Position numbers and translations under genes: made by a program. The notes under the pieces are model-generated. The model was not told the origin of the DNA and did no database searches. It was given only the letters and a program-made list of their open reading frames with translations. Source: Acidobacteriota bacterium (GTDB lineage: Bacteria > Acidobacteriota > Vicinamibacteria > Marinacidobacterales > Marinacidobacteraceae). From it: DNA of 61,649 bases. This document shows positions 8,850 to 16,495 of this stretch, one piece after another. The stretch lies in contig JAJEAO010000072.1 of the NCBI GenBank assembly GCA_022822745.1, positions 1-61,649 on the forward strand. The letters run 5' to 3'. Numbering within the stretch: position 1 is the stretch's first letter; every line of letters starts with the position of its first letter.

Positions 8850-10873
8850 GCCGTCGGGCGGGCGCGGCCCTCCTGACTCTCGCCGTTCCGCTCCTCGCCG
8901 GGGCGCAGCCGCCTGGAGCAGCGCAGCACGCCGAGGCGGCGCGGCTCCTCGATGCGGGCGATCCCGCGGGCGCCGTCGAGGCGGCGTGGGGAGCGCTCGT
9001 GGTCACGGACGAGTTCTCGCCGCCGGAGTGGAGCGCCGAGATTCCGGAGGGGCGGCTCGTGCTCGACGAGTTCACGAACGCCGCCTCGCTCGCTTACCGG
9101 GCCCGTCGCGCCGCCTACCGGGAGACGCTGGGCGCCGCGCTCGCGGCCGCGGGTGATGCGGCCGGCGCCGAGGTGGAGCTGCGCCGCGCGGCCGCGCTGG
9201 CGCCGAGCTCTTCCGTCTTCCTTCGGCTCGCCGAACTCCCGGGCGTGGCGCTGACGGATCGCCTCGAATGGCTCCTCTCGGCCTGGTCCGGGAACCCTCG
9301 GGATCCGGACGCGATCCTCGAGCAGCTTCGCGACTCCGGGGCGTTCCGCACCGAGGCGGGACTCGCGGCGGCGGTGGACCGGGCGCGGTCCCGCGCTCTC
9401 GCCGGTCGCCGGGGAGGCCTTCCCGACGAAGTGGAGCTGCTTGCGGAGGTGTTTCCCGCCTCCGCCTCCATCGCAGTCGAGGGGGGCATCTGGTCGGCGG
9501 AGCGATCGTTCGGGGAGGGGCGGCGGCTTCTGATCTATTTCCCGGCCGATGGATGCGAGCGCTGCGGCGAGGTGATCTCGGAGCTCCACACCGCGCTCGC
9601 GGGGACGAGCGTGGATCTCCTCGCCGCCGCCTTCGACGACGACCTCTCGGTCCTGATGCAGATCGCGGGTCTCACCGGAGCGGGTCTCTTTCGGCCGGAG
9701 CCGGGAACCGCCGGAGGGCGCTCCGCGCTCGAGGGCCGTCCGATCGGACACGTCGTCCGCCGCGCGGTCATCCCCTTCCTCGGGCCGCCGCCCGACGGGG
9801 CCGATCAGCTCGTCTTCGCCGCTCGCGCCGGGCTCTCGGTCTGGCGGATTCGCCTCGACGAGGGATCCCCCCGACGGTCCCTGGGAGCGCTGTCCCGCTT
9901 CCTCGACGACTCCCCGGCGCCCGACACCCCGGCTCCCGTGACTCCGATTCCGGAGGAGCCGGCGGCGCTGTTCGAGACGCTGCGAGGGCTGGAAGCCGGC
10001 GTCGAGCCCCTCGCGGACCTGGACGCCCGCGCGCTGCCCCTGGTGCGCCGGGCGCTTCGGACGGCGCGGGATCCCGCGGCGCTGGCGGGGCGGCTGATCC
10101 CGCTCGCGGCCGGCCTCGCCACCGGGGATGCGGCGCGGGTCCGGCTGCTCGCGGCCCTCGTCCCCGGGTTCGGCGAGGCGGCGCTCGCGGCGGCGCAGGA
10201 GTTCGACGCCAGCGTGGTCCGGGCCATCCCCGACGGCCGGGCGCGCGTCGCCGTCGTCGGCGAAGCAATCGCCTTCCAGCGCGAATACGAACGGAGCGAC
10301 GGGTCTCGGGTCGTTCTGTCGGCGCTCCTCGAGCCGGAGTTCGCTGCGCTCGCGCTCGCTCCCGGCCGCGCCGCCGGGGTGGAGGTCGGGGAGGGCGGAT
10401 TCCTCTTCCGGCGGGAGACGCCGGAGACGAGCCTCTCCTGCGTCGGCTGGATCCCGGCGGCCGGGAGGTTCGAGGAAGCCTGTCCGGCAACGATCCATCG
10501 CGGCGGCGCCGTGGTCCGCGCCTCCCAGCTCGTCGAGACCGAGGAACCGGACCCGCCGGGAGAGGGCTCGTGGATCTGGCGGCGCGTGGACGGCGGGCGG
10601 GAGCCGGAGGAAGTCGAAGCGCTCGGCGCTGGACTCGAGGCCTTCGCCGGCGGCGATCTCGAAGCGGCGCGCGAGGCGCTCTCGCGGGCCGAGGCGGGCA
10701 CCGGCCCGGGCTCTCCGGTGGACCGCGCCGCGGTGCGCTACAACCTGGCTCGGGTAGCGGCGGCCGAGGGCCGTCACGACGAGGCGCTCGCGGTCGTGCT
10801 CGCGATCGGCGACGCGCCGTTTCCGTCGCGCCTCGCCCGCTTCGGGCGGAGTCTCTACCAGCGGCAGCCCTGA
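8846..10873 (+). CDS. Exported protein with CxxC motif and TPR-like regions, unknown function
   Basis: A 675-residue protein beginning with a signal peptide (VSRRAGAALLTLAVPLLAGAQ). Alanine-rich helical repeats of TPR type occupy about residues 20-200 and the C-terminal 70 residues. In the middle, LLIYFPADGCERCGEVISEL looks like the first strand and active-site turn of a thioredoxin-like fold with a CERC redox motif, followed by a region rich in beta strands. No enzyme family is recognised. Its GTG start overlaps the aminotransferase stop by 4 nt. It may be a periplasmic thiol-redox or scaffold protein, which is inference. Confidence 0.75.
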   Translation: MSRRAGAALLTLAVPLLAGAQPPGAAQHAEAARLLDAGDPAGAVEAAWGALVVTDEFSPPEWSAEIPEGRLVLDEFTNAASLAYRARRAAYRETLGAALAAAGDAAGAEVELRRAAALAPSSSVFLRLAELPGVALTDRLEWLLSAWSGNPRDPDAILEQLRDSGAFRTEAGLAAAVDRARSRALAGRRGGLPDEVELLAEVFPASASIAVEGGIWSAERSFGEGRRLLIYFPADGCERCGEVISELHTALAGTSVDLLAAAFDDDLSVLMQIAGLTGAGLFRPEPGTAGGRSALEGRPIGHVVRRAVIPFLGPPPDGADQLVFAARAGLSVWRIRLDEGSPRRSLGALSRFLDDSPAPDTPAPVTPIPEEPAALFETLRGLEAGVEPLADLDARALPLVRRALRTARDPAALAGRLIPLAAGLATGDAARVRLLAALVPGFGEAALAAAQEFDASVVRAIPDGRARVAVVGEAIAFQREYERSDGSRVVLSALLEPEFAALALAPGRAAGVEVGEGGFLFRRETPETSLSCVGWIPAAGRFEEACPATIHRGGAVVRASQLVETEEPDPPGEGSWIWRRVDGGREPEEVEALGAGLEAFAGGDLEAAREALSRAEAGTGPGSPVDRAAVRYNLARVAAAEGRHDEALAVVLAIGDAPFPSRLARFGRSLYQRQP

Positions 10874-11028
10874 GGCCCGGTTCTCTCGCAGCGGCTTCCG
10901 GAGCGCGCACGGCGCCGGACACCTGACGCGGCGCCGCGCCCCGGCAAATCAGACGCTCTGCGAAGCGCGAAAGGGCCGATGGCGCCGGCGCGCGGGATGA
11001 GGAACCCGGGACTGCCGGCGGTCGCGGC

Positions 11029-11667
11029 TCAGCCGAACCAGAGACGAAGCACGTACTGCGCGAGGAACGCAAGCCCGGAACCCAGCAGGAGGAAGAGCGC
11101 CTTGATCCGCGGGGGGACCCGGGGCCGCTGGCCTTCGGCGAGCCCTTCCACGATCACGATGAGGCGTTCCAGACGGGCGAGGATCTCGATGTTCTGCTCG
11201 CGCAGCGCGTTGATGTCCGCGCGGAGCGCAGCGCTTTCCGCCTTCGCCTCGTCGCGCACCTCCTGGATCCGCTCGCTCAGCCGGGCCTCGGCCGCCGCGA
11301 GACCCACCTTCGCCTCGTCGCGCACCTCCTGGATCTGCTCGCTCAGCCGGGTCTCGACCGCTGCGATGTCCGCCCTCGCCTCGTCGCGCACCTCCTGGAT
11401 CCGCTCGCTCAGCCGGGCCTCGACCGCCGCGACATCCGCCTTCGCCTCCTCGCGGTTGGCCCGCAGCGCCCCCACGACGAACACGCCGGTGGCCGTGTCC
11501 ATCGGGTCGGAAGGCGCAGACATGCGCCTCGCGACGTCGGGCTTCGTTCCGCGGGTGTCCGTCACTGCCTTCGCCGGCGACCGCCGACCGCCGGCAGTGT
11601 AGAAGGAGGGCTCCGACGGGGCAACTTCAGGGACCGCTGCGGCCTCGATCCGATCCTCTCTCGACAT
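11029..11667 (-). CDS. Repeat-built coiled-coil protein with C-terminal membrane anchor
   Basis: About 212 residues if started at MSREDRIEA; a start at 11523 (MSAPSDPMDT, preceded by GAGG) gives 164 and is equally plausible. The centre consists of about three and a half 22-residue repeats of the form RLSERIQEVRDEAKADVAAV, i.e. paired 11-residue units typical of a hendecad coiled coil. The C-terminus has a single hydrophobic segment (IKALFLLLGSGLAFLAQYVL), so the coil would be tethered to a membrane. It resembles small tail-anchored coiled-coil proteins of unknown role. It is flanked by non-coding sequence and is not in an operon. Confidence 0.65.
   Translation of the reverse strand: MSREDRIEAAAVPEVAPSEPSFYTAGGRRSPAKAVTDTRGTKPDVARRMSAPSDPMDTATGVFVVGALRANREEAKADVAAVEARLSERIQEVRDEARADIAAVETRLSEQIQEVRDEAKVGLAAAEARLSERIQEVRDEAKAESAALRADINALREQNIEILARLERLIVIVEGLAEGQRPRVPPRIKALFLLLGSGLAFLAQYVLRLWFG
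11242..11455. repeat. 66-bp tandem repeats inside the coiled-coil gene
   Basis: Three full 66-bp units (starts at 11242, 11308, 11374) and a partial fourth (11440) with a few base differences. They are in frame and lengthen the coil by 22 residues per copy, so copy number could vary without breaking the gene. Confidence 0.85.
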
Positions 11668-11812
11668 GCTGTGACGGCTCCCGGGAGATCCCGGCGCCCG
11701 GGGCCTGGAGGCCGACGCGGAGACTTCCCTCGCCCGGTGCATGACGGAAAGGCGAGGCGTTCCGCCCGACCCGGGAGCGGGATGTCGAAAACTCGCGCGG
11801 AACCGGGCCGAT

Positions 11813-11941
11813 AGCCCCGAAGTTTCATACCCCGGCCCCGAGGCGAAGGGCAAGTCGGTGCAAGTCATTGTCCTGAATGGTTTCGGCCCCTGCAGACGGC
11901 CGAGCTACGACTCCTCGCTCGCACCGTGAAACTTCGGGGCT
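11813..11941. repeat. 15-bp perfect inverted repeat enclosing 99 bp
   Basis: agccccgaagtttca at 11813-11827 is matched exactly by its reverse complement at 11927-11941. The enclosed segment has no gene; it carries a short direct repeat (caagtc twice, near 11851-11866). The arms could be the ends of a small non-autonomous element or the closing stem of a structured RNA upstream of the HAD gene. The remainder of 11,668-11,963 shows nothing else. Confidence 0.6.
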
Positions 11942-11963
11942 GGATAGGGTTCCAGCCGCCGCC

Positions 11964-12707
11964 ATGCTGATCTCCGAATTCCCGGTTCTGACCTTCGACA
12001 CCTACGGAACGCTCATTGATTGGGAGGGCGGGATCTGGACGGCGCTGGCGCCGCTCCGGGAACGGCTCGAAGCGCCTCCGGGCCGGGAGGCCGCTCTCGC
12101 CGCGTTCGCCGAGGAGGAGACCGCGGTCCAGACGGCGCAGCCGACGCTCCTCTATTCGGCCCTCCTCGCGGTGGTTCACCGGAACCTGGCGCGGCGATGG
12201 GGGGCGGCGCCGGATGCCGCCGAAGACGAGCGTTTCGGCGCGTCGGTGGGGAATTGGCCGGCGTTCGAGGACGCCGCCGACGCCCTCGCCTACCTGAAGC
12301 GGCGCCACCGCCTGGTGACCCTGACGAACTGCGACCGGGCCAGCTACCGCGGCAGCTCGACGCGCCTCGGGGATCCCTGGGACCGGGTCTTCACGGCGGA
12401 GGAGATCGGAAGCTGGAAGCCCTCACCGGCGAACTTCGAGTTCCTCCTCGAGCGGGTGCGTCGGGACTTCGGCGTCGCCCCCGACGGGATCCTGCACGTC
12501 GCCCAGAGCCTGTTCCACGATCACGCGCCCGCCAAGGCGATGGGGCTCCGCACCGCCTGGATTGACCGGCGCGGCGGGAGAACGGGCGGCGCGACGGCGC
12601 CGGTGAGGCGGGCGGTGGCGCCCGACTTCCGCTTCGGCGGCATGGCCGAGCTGGTGGCGGCCCACCGCCGCGAGATCGCCGGCGCGGGAGCGGGATCCGC
12701 GCCGTGA
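11964..12707 (+). CDS. HAD-superfamily hydrolase, haloacid dehalogenase type II-like
   Basis: A 247-residue HAD hydrolase. Motif I is TFDTYGTLIDW with the nucleophile D12. Motif II is LTNCDR, motif III lysine is in SWKPSPANFEF, and motif IV is near HVAQSLFHDHAPAKAMG, the form typical of (S)-2-haloacid dehalogenases and their uncharacterised relatives. Many such proteins are phosphatases, so dehalogenation is only a possibility. The start MLISEFPVL is chosen because the domain begins there; 29 upstream codons are dropped. GGATAGGGT 14 nt before the ATG may contain the -10. It is convergent with the propeller lipoprotein. Confidence 0.88.
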   Translation: MLISEFPVLTFDTYGTLIDWEGGIWTALAPLRERLEAPPGREAALAAFAEEETAVQTAQPTLLYSALLAVVHRNLARRWGAAPDAAEDERFGASVGNWPAFEDAADALAYLKRRHRLVTLTNCDRASYRGSSTRLGDPWDRVFTAEEIGSWKPSPANFEFLLERVRRDFGVAPDGILHVAQSLFHDHAPAKAMGLRTAWIDRRGGRTGGATAPVRRAVAPDFRFGGMAELVAAHRREIAGAGAGSAP

Positions 12708-12729
12708 GGCGGTCCCGGCGGACACCGGC

Positions 12730-12743
12730 CCCCGGTCCCGGGG
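12730..12743. terminator. Small GC hairpin between convergent genes
   Basis: ccccgg / ccgggg separated by two bases lies in the 43-bp gap between the HAD gene and the lipoprotein gene. It could serve both as a terminator; there is no T-run. Confidence 0.25.
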
Positions 12744-12750
12744 CGGGCGC

Positions 12751-13815
12751 TCAGGGGGTCAGGGAGGGAGTCAGGGAGGGGGTCAGGGCGAGGCCCCAGG
12801 GAGATTCGCCCACCGGGATCCGGGCGATGACCCGGAGGGTGGCGGCCTCGATGACGCTGACATCGTTCGAGGGCCCGTTCGCGGTGTAGATCCGGGCCCC
12901 GTCGGCCGAGACCGCGACCCCCCACGGACGCTCCCCGACATCCGAGTTCCCCACCATCTCGCCGGTCTCGAGATCCAGCGCCGAGAGCGTGCCGGCGCGG
13001 CCGTTCGTGACGTAGAGGATCCGGTCGTCGGGGGAGAGCGCGACCCCCATGCTGAGCGAGCCGTCCGGAAGCCGGAACGTGCGTTCGACCCGGTTTTCGG
13101 CGACGATGATCTCGGATACGGTCCCGGCGATCTCGGCGGAGACATAGGCGCGGGCGCCGTCGCGGGTGAACACGGCGTCGCGGGGGCGCTCGCCCACGCG
13201 GATCCGGGTGATCTCGTTCCCGCTCGCGGTGTCGAGCACGGTGACGTCGTGATCCGTCTCGCCGGTGACGTAGGCGAGGGCGCCGTCGGGGCTGATCCGG
13301 ACGCCCTCGGGCTCCGCGCCCACGGGAACCGTGCGGATGATCCGCCCGGAGGGGATGTCCACGAGGCTCGCCTCGTCGGAGTCCTCGTTCGAGACGACGA
13401 GGCGGCTGCCGTCCGGGGTGATGTCGAATGTCTCCGGATCGGAACCGCCGGGGAGAATCCGGAGAAGCTCCCGCGTCTCCAGATCCACCTCCGCGATCCC
13501 GTCATAGGTCTTGTCGGGCTCCCCGCACTCGTCTTCGTCCATCCACGGCGGGCAACGGGGAGAGCCGGAGAGCGCGACGAAAGCGGCGCTCCCGCCCGGA
13601 GCGACGCGGACGCCGCGCGGACGCCGCCCCACCTCGATCTCGGCCACGACTTCGTGCGATGCGGTGTCCACGAGCGAGAGCGAGCCGCCGACTTCGTTCG
13701 TCACGAGGAGCAGGGGCGCGCGCTCGGTGGGCGGCCCGCAGCCGACGAGCGGCGGAGTCGCCGCCGCGAGGATGGAGAGCAGGACGAGGGAGAGCGTCCG
13801 GCGCCGGGAGGTCAC
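12751..13815 (-). CDS. YVTN beta-propeller lipoprotein, PQQ-catabolism associated
   Basis: About 354 residues from GTG 13815. A lipoprotein signal (VTSRRRTLSLVLLSIL...) ends in lipobox LVGC (C26). About seven blades follow, carrying repeated motifs such as LLVTNEVGGSLSLVD, RLVVSNEDSDEASLVD, AYVTGETDHDVTVLD, LYVTNGRAGTLSALD and IYTANGPSNDVSVIE. Proteins of this type commonly accompany PQQ alcohol dehydrogenases, and the dehydrogenase and its cytochrome lie directly upstream. The true start is ambiguous because the 5' end is a 33-bp tandem repeat that supplies in-frame starts at 13848, 13881, 13914 and 13947; the last overlaps the dehydrogenase stop as ATGA. The C-terminus repeats SLTP. Confidence 0.85.
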   Translation of the reverse strand: MTSRRRTLSLVLLSILAAATPPLVGCGPPTERAPLLLVTNEVGGSLSLVDTASHEVVAEIEVGRRPRGVRVAPGGSAAFVALSGSPRCPPWMDEDECGEPDKTYDGIAEVDLETRELLRILPGGSDPETFDITPDGSRLVVSNEDSDEASLVDIPSGRIIRTVPVGAEPEGVRISPDGALAYVTGETDHDVTVLDTASGNEITRIRVGERPRDAVFTRDGARAYVSAEIAGTVSEIIVAENRVERTFRLPDGSLSMGVALSPDDRILYVTNGRAGTLSALDLETGEMVGNSDVGERPWGVAVSADGARIYTANGPSNDVSVIEAATLRVIARIPVGESPWGLALTPSLTPSLTP

Positions 13816-13975
13816 GGCTGCTCGGCTGGCGGAGCGTCGGGAGGTCATGGCTGGTCGACTGGCGGAGCGTCGGGGGGTCATGGCTGCTCGGCTGACGGAG
13901 CGCCGGGAGGTCACGGCTGCTCGGCTGGCGGAGCGTCGGGAGCTCATGGCTGCTCTGCTGGCGAAGCGTCGGGTG
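13811..13975. repeat. Five 33-bp tandem repeats across a gene junction
   Basis: Units begin at 13811, 13844, 13877, 13910 and 13943. Each reads, on the minus strand, as the end of the PQQ dehydrogenase (…PPAEQP or PAEQP-TGA) overlapping the start of the lipoprotein (GTGA or ATGA followed by CCTCC-type codons). The array thus multiplies the stop/start overlap itself, adding 11 residues per unit to the lipoprotein frame without changing the dehydrogenase stop. Confidence 0.9.
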
Positions 13976-15596
13976 CGAGACCGAAGGTGAAGACGGACTG
14001 GCCGGCGGCCACCGAGATGAACTGCTCGCCGTCGAGGGCGAAGGACATCGGGGCGGCGCGGACCTGCCCTCCGGCGTGGAAGTCCCAGAGCGCCTCGCCG
14101 GTGTCGGCGTCGAGGGCGAAGATGTTGCCCTCCTGCGTGCCGCTGAAGACCAGATCGCCCGCAGTCGCCATGACGCCGGACACGGCGGGCGTCAACTGAC
14201 GGAACTCCCACTCCAGCGACCCGTCGAGCGCGAGCGCGCGCACCGCCCCGAAGGTCTCTTCGTCCACGACCCGCCGTTCGCCGCCGCCGAGGAAGGGTGT
14301 CCCCGGTTCGTACTCGGCGTCGCTCTTGTAGTACCACGAGGCCATTTCCCGCGTGGGGACGAAGAGGAGGCGCCGGTTCGGATCGAACGCGGGGCTGTAC
14401 CAGTTCGTCGCCCCGGCGAGGCTCGGCCACACGAGCGTCCCCTCCTCGCTGGGATCCATCCCCGGGATCAGGACCGGGCGGCCGTTCTCGTCGATCCGCT
14501 CCGCCCACGTCTGCCGCGAGTACTCGGTGGCGCGGAGAAACTGCCCGGTCTCGCGGTCGAGCACGTAGTAGAAGGCGTTGCGGTTCGCGAGGATGACCAG
14601 CTTGCGCGGAGACCCCTCCCACTCGGCGTCCACGAGCACCGGGATCTGGTTCGCGTCCCAGTCGTGGGTGTCGTGGGGCGTGAACTGGAAGTGCCAGCGC
14701 AGCTCGCCGGTCTCCACATCGATCGCCACCAGCGAGCAGGTGAACAGGTTGTCTCCGGGGCGCAGGTCGCCGTTCCAGTCGGGCGCCGGGTTCCCGAGGC
14801 CCCAGTAGAGGAGCCCCAGCTCCGGGTCGAACGAGCCGGTCAGCCAGGTCGCGCCGCCGCCGGTCTTCCAGGCGTCGCCCTCCCAGGTGTCGCCGCCGGG
14901 CTCGCCCGGTTCCGGAACCGCCCAGAAGCGCCAGAGGCGTTCGCCGGTCCCGGCGTCGTAGGCGTCCAGGAACCCCCGGACGCCGGCTTCGCCGCCGCTC
15001 ATCCCGACGATGACCTTGCCGTCCACCGCGAGCGGCGCCGCCGTGATCGCGACGCCGATCCGGTTGTCGCCGAGCGGCACCCGCCACCGCACATCCCCGG
15101 TGGAGCGGTCGAGCGCCATGACGAAGGCGTCGAGGGTGCCGAAGAACACCGAATCGTCGAGGAGCGCCACGCCGCGGTTCACGCGCGGGAAGCCGATGTT
15201 CAGGGTCTCGTCGGGGACGCCGGGGTCATGCCGCCACAGCCGGCGGCCGGTGCGCGCATCGAGCGCCGCGATCGTGGAAGGCGGCTCGGCGATGTACATC
15301 ACGCCGTCGGCGACGAGCGGCGTGACCTCGACCCGCCCGCCGGTTCCGGTCTGGTGGATCCAGGCCGGGCGCAGGCGGTGGACGTTGCCCCGGTGGATCC
15401 GATCCAGCCGCGAGAACCGCTCGGAACGGTAGTTCCCCGAATAGGTGAGCCAGGCGTCCGGCTCCGCGTCCGATCCGGCGAGACGCGCGTAGGGGATCTG
15501 CGCGACGCCTTCCACGGGCAGGACGGCGAGGATGGCGAGGATGGCGAGGACACCAGGGAAGCGGAGCCGGCGGCGCCGGCGCAGCGGAAAGCTCAT
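13944..15596 (-). CDS. PQQ-dependent alcohol dehydrogenase (quinoprotein), lanthanide-type signature
   Basis: A 550-residue periplasmic quinoprotein with an eight-bladed propeller, predicted to oxidise a primary alcohol and pass electrons to cytochrome c. A signal peptide (residues 6-32) is followed by WLTYSGNYRSERFS, GGEAGVRGFLDAYD, GGGATWLTGSFDPE and GNPAPDWNGDLRPGDN. The catalytic aspartate lies in HDTHDWDANQ (D312), and a second aspartate two residues later (D314) matches the position that marks lanthanide-dependent XoxF/PedH-type enzymes. The vicinal Cys-Cys before VNRG is replaced by Gly-Phe-Pro. Its ATG overlaps the upstream cytochrome stop, and it is followed by the propeller lipoprotein. 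Confidence 0.92.
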   Translation of the reverse strand: MSFPLRRRRRLRFPGVLAILAILAVLPVEGVAQIPYARLAGSDAEPDAWLTYSGNYRSERFSRLDRIHRGNVHRLRPAWIHQTGTGGRVEVTPLVADGVMYIAEPPSTIAALDARTGRRLWRHDPGVPDETLNIGFPRVNRGVALLDDSVFFGTLDAFVMALDRSTGDVRWRVPLGDNRIGVAITAAPLAVDGKVIVGMSGGEAGVRGFLDAYDAGTGERLWRFWAVPEPGEPGGDTWEGDAWKTGGGATWLTGSFDPELGLLYWGLGNPAPDWNGDLRPGDNLFTCSLVAIDVETGELRWHFQFTPHDTHDWDANQIPVLVDAEWEGSPRKLVILANRNAFYYVLDRETGQFLRATEYSRQTWAERIDENGRPVLIPGMDPSEEGTLVWPSLAGATNWYSPAFDPNRRLLFVPTREMASWYYKSDAEYEPGTPFLGGGERRVVDEETFGAVRALALDGSLEWEFRQLTPAVSGVMATAGDLVFSGTQEGNIFALDADTGEALWDFHAGGQVRAAPMSFALDGEQFISVAAGQSVFTFGLAPDASPAEQP

Positions 15597-16399
15597 TCGG
15601 GTTCTCCTGTCATCGCGTCGTCCCGGCCCCGGAGGGAGGCGAGCCAGGCCACCAGGTCATCCAGCTCGCCCTCGTCGAACTGGCCGGCGTAGCTCATCAT
15701 GAGGCTCTCGGCGGGCAGGAGCTCGACCTCCCGCACGTTGCTCCTGCGGTAGGAGCGGTGCTCTCCCGCCGGCGTGAGGATCTGGATCGAGAAGGTGTCC
15801 TCGTTGACCCGCATCCCCATGACCTCGGCCCCTCCGGCTTCGACGATTCGCACCGTCCGATGCCGGGGAAGCACCGCCGCCTCCGGGGCCTCGATCGCTT
15901 CCCGCAGGTAGGCGGGTCCGCGAAGGAGCCCGATGTCGGAAAGATCCGGGCCGAACGCGATGCCCTCCCCGTTCACGAGGTGGCAGGCGGAGCAGGCGGC
16001 GGCTTCGTAGAGCTCCCGACCGGCGGCCGGGTCGCCGGGCAGTTCGACGCGGGCGACCACGCCGAGGGACAGGACGTAATCGCTGACGGCGCCGATTTCC
16101 TGCGTGTTCAGCGAGCTCGCGGGCGGCATGTCGGTTCCGGGGATCCCCCGGTCCACGATCTCGCGCAACGTCTCCGCGTCGGTGGCGCGGCGCAGGTTCT
16201 CGCGCCGGAGGCCGGGGCCCTCGCCACCGGCGCCGTCGAGCCCGTGGCAGCGGGCGCAATGCACCTCGAAGAGCCGCCGGCCCTGCTCCTCCGGCGCCTG
16301 CGCCGCGGCGCCCATCGGCAGAAGGATGAGGGCCGCGAGCAGAGCCGGAATCGGCGCTCCGCGGCCGGGATAGCGAAATTCCTCTCTCACGTCGCTCAC
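15593..16399 (-). CDS. Periplasmic diheme c-type cytochrome, partner of the PQQ dehydrogenase
   Basis: 268 residues from a GTG preceded by GGAGG. A signal peptide (about residues 14-33) is followed by heme site CARCH (C48) with axial methionine candidate in GTDMPPASSL, and a second site CSACH (C136). The C-terminal domain (GGAEVMGMRVNEDTFSIQIL..., then MMSYAGQFDEGELDDLVAWL) resembles heme-binding domains common in Planctomycetes and Acidobacteriota. It is the first gene of a three-gene operon in which its stop overlaps the dehydrogenase start, so it is the likely electron acceptor. Confidence 0.9.
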   Translation of the reverse strand: MSDVREEFRYPGRGAPIPALLAALILLPMGAAAQAPEEQGRRLFEVHCARCHGLDGAGGEGPGLRRENLRRATDAETLREIVDRGIPGTDMPPASSLNTQEIGAVSDYVLSLGVVARVELPGDPAAGRELYEAAACSACHLVNGEGIAFGPDLSDIGLLRGPAYLREAIEAPEAAVLPRHRTVRIVEAGGAEVMGMRVNEDTFSIQILTPAGEHRSYRRSNVREVELLPAESLMMSYAGQFDEGELDDLVAWLASLRGRDDAMTGEPE

Positions 16400-16456
16400 C
16401 GACCTCCGCCCGCGAGGATACCAATGACGCCGGCTCCGGGAACCCGGGGGCTCGGG

Positions 16457-16462
16457 GATAAT
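16457..16462 (+). promoter_or_regulatory. Putative -10 element GATAAT
   Basis: GATAAT within cggggataatggcg, 33 nt before the GcvT-like start. The same 14 bases precede the OPT transporter gene at 53533-53546. No -35 is recognisable. Confidence 0.45.
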
Positions 16463-16495
16463 GGCGGCCCTCCCGGAAGCCCCGGAGGATCGCTC

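Noticed and set aside
13811-13975. CRISPR array
   Set aside because: The 33-bp units are head to tail without unique spacers and are read as protein, so they are an in-frame tandem repeat.
12751-15087. Lipoprotein frame extended upstream to 778 residues
   Set aside because: Beyond the repeat array the frame lies inside the PQQ dehydrogenase in another phase and gives low-complexity Arg/Gly sequence. The signal peptide with lipobox fixes the real start near 13815-13947.
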